20,210 nt of DNA from SLJN01 sp964505385 (GTDB taxonomy: Bacteria > Bacteroidota > Rhodothermia > Balneolales > Natronogracilivirgulaceae), in contig CAZDIA010000045.1 in the NCBI GenBank assembly GCA_964505385.1, forward strand, positions 1-20,210, given 5' to 3'. A program made the position numbers and the translations under genes. A model generated the notes under the pieces. That model was not told the DNA's origin and did not search any database. It worked only from the letters and a program-made list of their open reading frames with translations. Within the stretch, counting starts at the first letter, position 1; each line of letters starts with the position of its first letter. Positions 6,703 to 13,638 of this stretch are shown in pieces.

Positions 6703-6837
6703 ATGAGCAGTTTTACGCTGGTCGGTTGGTCTTCCGAAAACTTTGCCGTTGATTTTGCATTAGTTCGTCCGGGAGGTATCGGCATAGATTTTATAGGTTT
6801 CCCATGGCTGGGTGTTACTATTCCGTTCGGCAGATAA
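6703..6837 (+). other. Small ORF of 44 codons, doubtful
   Basis: ATG at 6703 to TAA at 6835-6837 would encode a 44-residue peptide beginning MSSFTLVGWSSENF and ending FPWLGVTIPFGR. It overlaps the end of a dispersed repeat and has no ribosome-binding site or recognised family. The aromatic/glycine ending vaguely resembles an outer-membrane barrel C-terminus, so it might be a gene remnant. It is most likely non-coding. Confidence 0.15.
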
Positions 6838-6915
6838 ATCCGTTAAACTTTTTATTACAAGCATCAGTTGGATGATACCAGAATGAAAATTATTAACCTC
6901 AAATCCTAAGGAATC

Positions 6916-8085
6916 ATCGAAGCACCCAAAGCGCCTGTTTACAAAAATCCCAACCTTCACATTATATTTGGTATCACTTTGTCCGGCATACTGGGTGTTT
7001 CAAGTGTCACCCCCGCATTCCCCGGTATTGCAAGAGAGATGGGATTATCTACTCAGGAAGTGGCGCTGCTTGTTACGGCATTCACGTTCCCCGGAATTTT
7101 TCTGTCTCCTTTTTTCGGAGTTATAGCAGATCGTATCGGCCGAAAAAATGTGGTGGTTCCGAGTTTATTTTTGTTTGGCGGTGCCGGATTCGCCTGCTCC
7201 TTCGCGCAAGACTTTACCTTCCTTTTTGTAATGAGAGTTTTGCAGGGTGTGGGAGCCTCTTCTCTCGGTTCTCTAAATGCCACAATGATAAGCGACCTGT
7301 TTAAGGGGAATGAGCGTATTACCGCAATGGGGTACAATTCGGGAGTGCTGAGTGTCGGGGCTACAATTTACCCGGCGATCGGAGGCGGGCTTGCTCTATT
7401 TGGATGGCAGTATCCTTTTTTGTTGCCGTTAATCGCCATTCCCGTTGGTTTTTTGGTGATGTTCAGGATGAATATTACGCAGCCTGATAATGTTAAGTCG
7501 CTGAAAAATTATTTTATCGAACTTGGCCTGGCACTCCGGCAAACGCGTATATTGGTGCTCTTTTTTACCAGTATTTTATCTTTTATACTGCTTTACGGGC
7601 CCATACTCACCTATCTGCCCTTTTTTATAGAAGATCGTTTCGGTGGAGATTCTTTGGCAATCGGCCTGATTGTCTCATGTGTTGCTATTTCGAACGGGAT
7701 TTCATCAAGTGTCCTGGGAAAGCTGGCTCTGAGGTTTGGCGAAGGTGTACTACTGAAAGTATCCTTTTTAATCTATATGCTTGCTTTTCTGTTAATTCCA
7801 GTGGTCAGTAACTTATGGTTGTTAGCGCTGCCGGTGCTGCTTTATGGCTGGGGACAAGGAGTCAACCTGCCAAACATCCTGAATCAAATATCCAAAGAGG
7901 CTCCGGAGGAAACGCGAGGTGCCGTGCTTGCCATAAACGGAACGGTTCTCAGGTTGGGGCAAACGCTCGGACCGGTAATCGTCGGTATCTTTTTCGGTTG
8001 GTTCTCTTTTGAAGGAGTTTACTGGATATCTGCCATCATTGCTTTGTTAACAGCATTGATGTTATGGCTGTTATTCAGGAATTAA
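6916..8085 (+). CDS. MFS transporter, 12-TM drug:H+ antiporter (DHA1) type
   Basis: This is a major facilitator superfamily exporter of about 389 residues. Motif A (GVIADRIGRKNVV) follows TM2. A motif-C-like stretch (SGVLSVGATIYPAIGGG) in TM5 indicates the antiporter branch of the DHA1 family. About twelve hydrophobic segments are visible. The substrate cannot be inferred. The start is a problem: coding similarity clearly extends upstream through APKAPVYKNPNLHIIFGITL, which is the usual lead-in and first half of TM1, but no ATG, GTG or TTG precedes it in the open frame. The first usable TTG (6979) would cut TM1 in half. An in-frame ATG at 6883 is cut off by a TAA at 6907-6909. I place the start at the ATC at 6916 (ATC-GAA-GCA-CCC), probably a former ATG. 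The gene could be a rare non-canonical start, a fresh pseudogene or a sequencing error. Confidence 0.8.
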   Translation: MEAPKAPVYKNPNLHIIFGITLSGILGVSSVTPAFPGIAREMGLSTQEVALLVTAFTFPGIFLSPFFGVIADRIGRKNVVVPSLFLFGGAGFACSFAQDFTFLFVMRVLQGVGASSLGSLNATMISDLFKGNERITAMGYNSGVLSVGATIYPAIGGGLALFGWQYPFLLPLIAIPVGFLVMFRMNITQPDNVKSLKNYFIELGLALRQTRILVLFFTSILSFILLYGPILTYLPFFIEDRFGGDSLAIGLIVSCVAISNGISSSVLGKLALRFGEGVLLKVSFLIYMLAFLLIPVVSNLWLLALPVLLYGWGQGVNLPNILNQISKEAPEETRGAVLAINGTVLRLGQTLGPVIVGIFFGWFSFEGVYWISAIIALLTALMLWLLFRN

Positions 8086-8102
8086 GGTATTGATAAAAGC
8101 AT

Positions 8103-8996
8103 TTAATCATACCCGAATGAGCGCAAAAACGAAGGTTTATCCCGCCATTTTTCCCTGACCTTCACGAATAGTTGCAAATTGACTTTTTTATCCAGAAAAG
8201 CTTCAATTTCCCGGCGCGCTGCCGTTCCCAGTTTTTTCAGCGCCTTTCCTCCTTTTCCTATCAGCATGCCTTTCTGGGACTTTCGGTCTACAATGATTTC
8301 TGCCTGAATATGGTCCATATCCGTATCCTCCACATAATCCACAATATTGATTGCGCATGAGTACGGTATTTCCTGACGAAACTGAATGAACAGATGCTCG
8401 CGGATCATCTCGGAAATAAAAAAACGCTCGGGGTGTTCACTGAGCTGATCCTTCGGATAATAAGGAGGACTTAGCGGCATCCGCTTTTTTATTGCATCCA
8501 TCAACTCGCCGGTACCCGCCGCCTGCATCGCGGATACTTCCAGTATTTCAGCGTAATCCATCACGGATGTATACTGTTGCTTACAGGATTCAATGCGATC
8601 CCGGATTGCCAAATCGGTTTTGTTGATAACCAGTAACACCGGCACATTCAGCTCTGAGACGTACTGAAGTTCTTGCTCCGGTTCAGTTGGCCGGTTGCCG
8701 TCTACCAGATGAAGAACCACATCTGCATCAGATCTTGCCCGGTTTACGGCCCGCATCATACTCTCCTGCAACCCATACCTTGGATTGATAAGACCCGGAG
8801 TATCTAAAAATATTATCTGAGAATCTTCATCCGAATAGATACCCACCACCTGGTTTCTGGTTGTCTGCGGCTTATTGGTTATGATTGACAATTTAGCGCC
8901 TAATAGCGTATTCATCAGCGTAGACTTCCCGGCATTCGGTTTGCCGATTATAGCCGCGTAACCCGCTTTGTGGTTGGGATCCGTTTCTGCATTCAT
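8103..8996 (-). CDS. era: GTPase Era
   Basis: This is a 297-residue essential GTPase that binds 16S rRNA and assists 30S subunit maturation. The G1 loop is GKPNAGKS (18-25). The G2 threonine lies in KPQTTRN, G3 is DTPG (65-68), G4 NKTD (125-128) and G5 SAM (about 155). The C-terminal KH RNA-binding domain carries MLIGKGGKALKKLG with GKGG at 247-250. Length is normal for the family. The start codon overlaps the stop of pdxJ in an ATGA arrangement (4 nt), so the two are translationally coupled. The gene ends 17 bp from the convergent MFS gene, with no obvious terminator between them. Confidence 0.98.
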   Translation of the reverse strand: MNAETDPNHKAGYAAIIGKPNAGKSTLMNTLLGAKLSIITNKPQTTRNQVVGIYSDEDSQIIFLDTPGLINPRYGLQESMMRAVNRARSDADVVLHLVDGNRPTEPEQELQYVSELNVPVLLVINKTDLAIRDRIESCKQQYTSVMDYAEILEVSAMQAAGTGELMDAIKKRMPLSPPYYPKDQLSEHPERFFISEMIREHLFIQFRQEIPYSCAINIVDYVEDTDMDHIQAEIIVDRKSQKGMLIGKGGKALKKLGTAARREIEAFLDKKVNLQLFVKVREKWRDKPSFLRSFGYD

Positions 8997-9727
8997 GCTT
9001 CTTTCGGATTATAGGATTCAATCAGATCCGACATTTTCTTTACCGTGTTGCCCAGTCCCATATACAATGCATCGCAAATAAGTGCGTGGCCTATACTGAT
9101 ATCTTCAAGATAAGGAATGGCTTTGAGCAGCGGCTCGATATTATCAAAATTCAATCCGTGACCGGCATTGACTATTAACCCATACGATTTTGACAGTTCA
9201 GCACCCTCAACAAGGCGCCGAAGCTCCTGCTTTTGCTCGTTGCCAGTTGCATTGGCAAACTTACCGGTGTGCAGTTCAATTGCGTCGGCACCGACTTCAG
9301 CAGCAAGACGGATATCTTCGCTTTCAGGGTCCATAAATAAACTGGAAATAATATTATGACTTTTCAATGCCGGTATAACCGTTTCCCCATAGCGATCTGC
9401 TACTTTGCTCATTTTCAAACCGCCTTCGGTAGTTAACTCTTCACGCGATTCCGGAACAAGAGTAGCCAGAAGGGGGCGTATCTGAAGGCATAATTTCAGC
9501 ATTTCATCAGTAGCGGCCATTTCGAAATCGAGCCGGCCTTTGACAGATTTTTTTAACCGCCAAACATCATCATCATTAATGTGTCTGCGGTCTTCCCGCA
9601 AATGAAATACGATACCGCGAGCTCCATTATCCTCACATACTTTAGCTGCTTCCACCGGGTCGGGCACTCCCTCCCCACGTGCATTGCGCAGTGTAGCAAT
9701 ATGATCAATATTTACAAGTAAATGCAT
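8993..9727 (-). CDS. pdxJ: Pyridoxine 5'-phosphate synthase
   Basis: This is a 244-residue TIM-barrel enzyme that condenses 1-deoxy-xylulose 5-phosphate with 3-amino-2-oxopropyl phosphate to pyridoxine 5'-phosphate in the DXP-dependent vitamin B6 pathway. It begins with VNIDHIATLRNARG. His42 lies in FHLREDRRHI, Glu69 in DFEMAATDEM, and His190 in VNAGHGL. SIGHALICDALYMGL near the C-terminus is the phosphate-binding end. These match the E. coli PdxJ active-site histidines and glutamate in order and spacing. It is the first gene of the pdxJ-era pair. Confidence 0.97.
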   Translation of the reverse strand: MHLLVNIDHIATLRNARGEGVPDPVEAAKVCEDNGARGIVFHLREDRRHINDDDVWRLKKSVKGRLDFEMAATDEMLKLCLQIRPLLATLVPESREELTTEGGLKMSKVADRYGETVIPALKSHNIISSLFMDPESEDIRLAAEVGADAIELHTGKFANATGNEQKQELRRLVEGAELSKSYGLIVNAGHGLNFDNIEPLLKAIPYLEDISIGHALICDALYMGLGNTVKKMSDLIESYNPKEA

Positions 9728-9757
9728 ATTTATTTACAAAGTGTTGATGATTTTATT

Positions 9758-9785
9758 TAGTGCCTCTAAGAAAACGCCAATATCT
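9758..9785. repeat. Dispersed repeat, copy 2
   Basis: This is the second copy of the sequence at 6627-6650 (TTAGTGCCTCTAAGAAAACG followed by CCAATATCTT). In this copy CTCTAAG also faces CTTAGAG about 22 nt further on, giving a 7-bp inverted repeat. The rest of the pdxJ-metF gap (9786-10004) shows no ORF, riboswitch or terminator that I can support. Confidence 0.65.
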
Positions 9786-10004
9786 TAGGGTACTTAGAGT
9801 ATTCTTACAAACACTATTTTGTTTCAAAGCAATTTTTCTGATAATTCTTATCCAAATATAATCACAAAATTTCCGAAACCCTGCCAATTTTCCGGATGCT
9901 TCGAGACTTACCCCACGGTTATGGCGTTAATTATTGTTGCCGGATGAACTCATAAAATACGACTGACGAAAAACTACTACTATTGCTCTAATTACTTATT
10001 ACCC

Positions 10005-10976
10005 ATGAAAGTTATTGAACACTACAAACGCGCTTCTGAACCCCTTATATCTTTTGAAATCATACCACCCAAAAGAGGTGGAAGCATCGACGATGTATTC
10101 AACACGCTTGATCCGCTGATGCGGTTTTCACCACCTTTTATAGATGTTACTTATCATGCGGCAGAGGCTTATTACGAAGAGCTTACCGATGGATCAATCA
10201 AGAGGCACATTCTGCGCAAGCGACCGGGAACCATTGGATTATGCGCCGCGATTAAGCACAGATATAATGTGGATCCCGTTCCACACCTGCTTTGCAAAGG
10301 TTTTACCAAAGATGAAACCGAAGATGCTCTGATTGAATTAAACTACCTGGGGATTGATAATATCCTGGCTGTCCGCGGAGATGAATCTGAGTCTACCCGA
10401 AAACCCGGTTCAAATTTAGAAGCTAATGAATACGCGGTGGATTTGGTTAAGCAAATCAGTAACATGAATAGGGGTAAATATCTTAATAATATATTGGATC
10501 CTACACCATCAGATTTCTGCATTGGTGTTGCCGGATATCCTGAAAAGCATTTTGAAGCTCCAAATATGGAGTGGGACCTGAAGCGGCTAAAGGAAAAGGT
10601 AGATGCCGGTGCAGATTACATAGTTACCCAAATGTTTTTTGACAATCACGCATTCTTTGAATTCGAACGCCATTGCCGGGAATTCGGCATTGATGTACCA
10701 ATAATTCCAGGCTTAAAAGTGCTCACGCGTTTTGATCACCTCAAGTCACTACCCAGCTATTTTCACTTAAGCATCCCTTCACAGCTAGTTGAAGAGATTT
10801 CAGCCAGACCGGAGCAAACAAGGCAAATTGGTATAGAGTGGGCTAAGAAACAAAGTTTGGAGTTGCTTGATCACGGTGTTCAAGGACTTCATTACTATGT
10901 AATGGGAAATCCGACGCCCGCGATTGAAGTAATCGATTCTCTGCCTATAACTAAAAGAACAGAAGCTTCAAGTTGA
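10005..10976 (+). CDS. metF: 5,10-methylenetetrahydrofolate reductase
   Basis: This is a 323-residue FAD enzyme that reduces methylene-THF to methyl-THF for methionine synthesis. Glu18 in ISFEIIPPK matches the catalytic glutamate of E. coli MetF. Asp126 in NILAVRGD contacts the flavin/folate. VAGYPEKH, GADYIVTQMFFD, IIPGLKV and the C-terminal GVQGLHYYVMGNP are standard family motifs in the right order. Length is slightly above the E. coli enzyme (296). The gene stands alone, and the 277-bp upstream region shows no recognisable SAM or cobalamin riboswitch. The ATG lacks a Shine-Dalgarno sequence. Confidence 0.96.
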   Translation: MKVIEHYKRASEPLISFEIIPPKRGGSIDDVFNTLDPLMRFSPPFIDVTYHAAEAYYEELTDGSIKRHILRKRPGTIGLCAAIKHRYNVDPVPHLLCKGFTKDETEDALIELNYLGIDNILAVRGDESESTRKPGSNLEANEYAVDLVKQISNMNRGKYLNNILDPTPSDFCIGVAGYPEKHFEAPNMEWDLKRLKEKVDAGADYIVTQMFFDNHAFFEFERHCREFGIDVPIIPGLKVLTRFDHLKSLPSYFHLSIPSQLVEEISARPEQTRQIGIEWAKKQSLELLDHGVQGLHYYVMGNPTPAIEVIDSLPITKRTEASS

Positions 10977-11059
10977 CTGCCTTCTACATGTGACAGTATC
11001 TTTCCAAAGTTACTTTTATCATTTAATTTTGGGAAAAAACAGATCACAAACCTTCCACT

Positions 11060-11512
11060 ATGCCCAACCGGTCAGGCTTCATCCTAATGATTGCAATATC
11101 AGTGCTACTGGTTTCGTGCGGCACCCTCAATACCGGATCCTCACGCTCTCCGGAATCCCGGTTGATGAGCACCTACAGCGAATGGAAGGGAACTCCCTAT
11201 ACTTTGGGAGGCAACAGTAAAAGCGGTGTTGACTGCAGCGGGTTTGTATTGACGGCCATGCGGGAAAACTTCGGCATTGATTTGCCAAGAACTACCAGCG
11301 AACAGATCGGCGAGGGGCGTAATGTGCGTAAACGATACCTTCGAACCGGAGACCTGGTATTTTTTGATACCGGCCCGCTCACCTATCATGTGGGTATAAT
11401 GGTAGGCACACAACGATTTATCCACGCTTCCTACTCCTCCGGCGTCACTATCGATCGATTGGATAACTCCTACTGGCAGGAAAGGTATCATACCGGTCGG
11501 AGAGTGATATAA
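11060..11512 (+). CDS. NlpC/P60 family lipoprotein (peptidoglycan endopeptidase)
   Basis: This is a 150-residue cell-wall hydrolase similar in size and layout to Spr/MepS. A lipoprotein signal ends in LLVSC with Cys20. The NlpC/P60 domain fills the rest: GTPYTLGG, then Cys59 in GVDCSGF, His110 in YHVGIM and the polar residue His122 in FIHAS, forming the Cys-His-His triad. ERYHTGRRVI is a typical end. It probably cleaves peptide crosslinks in the periplasm. It lies 83 bp after metF on the same strand, with no functional link evident. An alternative ATG at 10990 in another frame is a shadow. Confidence 0.92.
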   Translation: MPNRSGFILMIAISVLLVSCGTLNTGSSRSPESRLMSTYSEWKGTPYTLGGNSKSGVDCSGFVLTAMRENFGIDLPRTTSEQIGEGRNVRKRYLRTGDLVFFDTGPLTYHVGIMVGTQRFIHASYSSGVTIDRLDNSYWQERYHTGRRVI

Positions 11513-11540
11513 TTAACTGCGCAACAGTCTGTCAATTATC

Positions 11541-11700
11541 AAGCACCAATAGCCAATTAGTTTTAATACTCAAATTACAAATACAATTAAGCACCAATCT
11601 CCAATAACCAAAGCCCTAAACAAGTAGCCAGGTTCCCTTTGGGTCATTGATTATTGGAATTTATTTGAGATTTGTTATTTGATGTTTGTTATTTATTTCT
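11541..11700. repeat. Intergenic repeat with AAGCACCAAT words and imperfect inverted arms
   Basis: AAGCACCAAT occurs at 11541-11550 and again at 11589-11598. The sequence around CCAATAACCAAAGCCC (about 11600-11616) is mirrored imperfectly by GGGTCATTGATTATTGG (11641-11657), giving a weak hairpin. TTGTTATTTG-like words continue to about 11700. The segment lies between the convergent NlpC/P60 and Ppx/GppA genes and could act as a bidirectional terminator, but no clean stem plus T-run is visible. Confidence 0.45.
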
Positions 11701-11752
11701 TGGTAACCTATTAATTTTCCATCCATAAATGGCAGAAGGTAAACTTTAGGTG

Positions 11753-13363
11753 TTAAACCTTACTTGACTCTTCCCGTTTTACTTTTTCGGGATATTCACC
11801 GGAGCGGCCGTCAATTTTGAGGGGTGCGCCCACCATTTCTTCAAACAATTCTTTCTTATACGATGCCCCCCAGATCTCAAGCTGAGGATCGTTCAACGTA
11901 GTAATGAAAATTTCAACGGGATTTCCGTGGTTAACTTCAAAATCAATCACATTTTGATAATGGCTGCGATCAAGGCCATCGGCAACACGCAGAATTGCAG
12001 ATAACGCTTTTACCTTTTTTTGAGCTTCCTCAGAAAGTTCCATGAATAAATCGTGACTTTTTTTAGGAACAGACTTTCGGTGATATCTCGCTACATGCCC
12101 CATTATTTTTATTTCCTCTTCATTAAATCCCATCAGTTTCGAATTTAAAATCAGATATAAGGCGTGTTTGTGATGTTTTTGATGTGAAATATGGTAGCCT
12201 ATATCATGCATCAATGCGGCATACTCGAGCAATTCCCTGTCGCTGTCTTCAAGCTGATGAATGTGGCTGAATTCATCAAATAGCTTTAGAGCCATTCGGG
12301 CAACATGTGTGGAATGAGCCTCATGCCAGTTACACTTACGCACAAGTTCCATAATCGAGCGTCTGCGCGTATCCGGGTATTCATCAAGCATCCTGAGGCC
12401 ATCCGTTTTTTGGCGAATATACCGGATAATGATTCCCTCTCGCAGTGCCTGCGTACTGGTTCGTATTTTTTTGATCCCCAGTGTTTCTATCACCGTTTTT
12501 ACCTGTACCAGCCCGGTCTGGATTAAATCCACCCTCTTCGAATCAAGGCCGCTTAGTTTTTTGCGCTCTTCGTGATTCATTCCGATCGCATGATTATAAA
12601 ACTCCTGAAACTCTTCACCGGAATATTCAAACTCATTTAATGTCACACTGGTACTTTGCCCTTTTCGACGGGCAATCATAGTCGCGATATTCTGCATTGT
12701 ACCGGAACTTCCCACCAATATGTCGGTAGGATTTTCAGCAAGACCCTGCTTTACATTCCGAAGTGAGTTTTTATAAAATTCGGTCAGTTTTTGTATTTCG
12801 TCATGCGAGACAGGATCATGTCGAACAAAACCAGCTTTGGTTCTTGCCACCCCGGTTTTACCACTCTCAAGAAACAGAAATTCATCGTTGTTGGCGATGA
12901 TGAATTCCGTGCTTCCTCCCCCGATATCCATAATCAGTACAGGCTTATCACCCAAAGCCATACCGTGTTGAACCGCATATCCAATCAGCTCAGCTTCAAC
13001 TCTGCCGGGAACCACCTCAATACGAATGCCAATCTGATCACCAGCCATTTTTATAAACTCACCGCCATTTGAGGCTTCCCGGATGGCACTTGTAGCCACG
13101 GCAATTACTTTTTCACACCCTTGATGATCTATTAGCAGCTTGAATTTTTGAAGAGCGTTCAAACCACGTTCCATAGCTTCAGGGCTCAGCTTTGATCCGA
13201 CCCCCTCTTTGCCAAGTGTTACCATCTCCTTGACGGAATCCACTGTGCGAAAACTGGCATCAGAATAAATATCGACGATCAAAGCGTGAAAGGAATTCGT
13301 GCCAAGATCTATTGCAGCAATGCGTTTCTTTGAACGCTCATTGACGGTTTTGGTGTCAGGCAT
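11753..13363 (-). CDS. Ppx/GppA phosphatase with C-terminal HD domain
   Basis: This encodes 536 residues from the ATG at 13363-13361; a TTG two codons earlier is less likely. Residues 1 to about 310 are an exopolyphosphatase/guanosine pentaphosphatase domain of the ASKHA fold. It shows AAIDLGTNSFHALIVDI (phosphate 1 loop), ATSAIREASNG, EVVPGRVEAELI with the catalytic-type glutamate, MDIGGGSTEF (phosphate 2 loop) and GSSGTMQNIA. From about 345 an HD domain begins with EAHSTHVARMA, then LMHDIGYHISHQKHHKH and RVADGLDRSH, with all metal-binding His/Asp present. This two-domain layout matches cytosolic Ppx2-like enzymes that hydrolyse polyphosphate or pppGpp. Sequence alone does not separate the two activities. 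The gene diverges from the S8 protease across 275 bp. Confidence 0.9.
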   Translation of the reverse strand: MPDTKTVNERSKKRIAAIDLGTNSFHALIVDIYSDASFRTVDSVKEMVTLGKEGVGSKLSPEAMERGLNALQKFKLLIDHQGCEKVIAVATSAIREASNGGEFIKMAGDQIGIRIEVVPGRVEAELIGYAVQHGMALGDKPVLIMDIGGGSTEFIIANNDEFLFLESGKTGVARTKAGFVRHDPVSHDEIQKLTEFYKNSLRNVKQGLAENPTDILVGSSGTMQNIATMIARRKGQSTSVTLNEFEYSGEEFQEFYNHAIGMNHEERKKLSGLDSKRVDLIQTGLVQVKTVIETLGIKKIRTSTQALREGIIIRYIRQKTDGLRMLDEYPDTRRRSIMELVRKCNWHEAHSTHVARMALKLFDEFSHIHQLEDSDRELLEYAALMHDIGYHISHQKHHKHALYLILNSKLMGFNEEEIKIMGHVARYHRKSVPKKSHDLFMELSEEAQKKVKALSAILRVADGLDRSHYQNVIDFEVNHGNPVEIFITTLNDPQLEIWGASYKKELFEEMVGAPLKIDGRSGEYPEKVKREESSKV

Positions 13364-13638
13364 AGTCAAAAGCGGTTCTTATAAAAAGGAGGTTATGATA
13401 TAATCGTTGATTCCAAAATAGAAAGTTATTTTTGTAAATTATCATGTTGATGCATAAAATTAATAAAGGCAATCCGGTCAGTGAACGATTGGGTCAATAA
13501 AGTCCATTCTTGATGGATATAAACCCATGCAGCCTTTTTAATTCGTTTATGACAACACTATGTTATAAGCGTGATTTAACAAGGGTCATCCTTAAAATCA
13601 ATATTCATTGTTGATCTATCTCATATAATCTCGCCTTA

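Larger units (their letters stand above)
6593..6915. other. Intergenic region between fadJ and the MFS gene
   Basis: This is about 320 bp. It contains a copy of a dispersed repeat (6627-6650), a short palindromic stretch with GCTCAT near 6672 facing ATGAGC near 6704, and a 44-codon ORF (6703-6837) of doubtful reality. I see no strong terminator after fadJ. Confidence 0.5.

Noticed and set aside
6760..6960. 66-codon minus-strand ORF upstream of the MFS gene
   Set aside because: It overlaps the true N-terminus of the MFS protein, has no recognisable motif and has no support for a start.
6979..8085. TTG at 6979 as the MFS start
   Set aside because: It would remove half of the first transmembrane helix and the conserved lead-in that is clearly encoded upstream in the same frame.
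9728..10004. SAM or cobalamin riboswitch upstream of metF
   Set aside because: I could not find the conserved cores of either class by eye. The region is mostly A/T-rich with one dispersed repeat.
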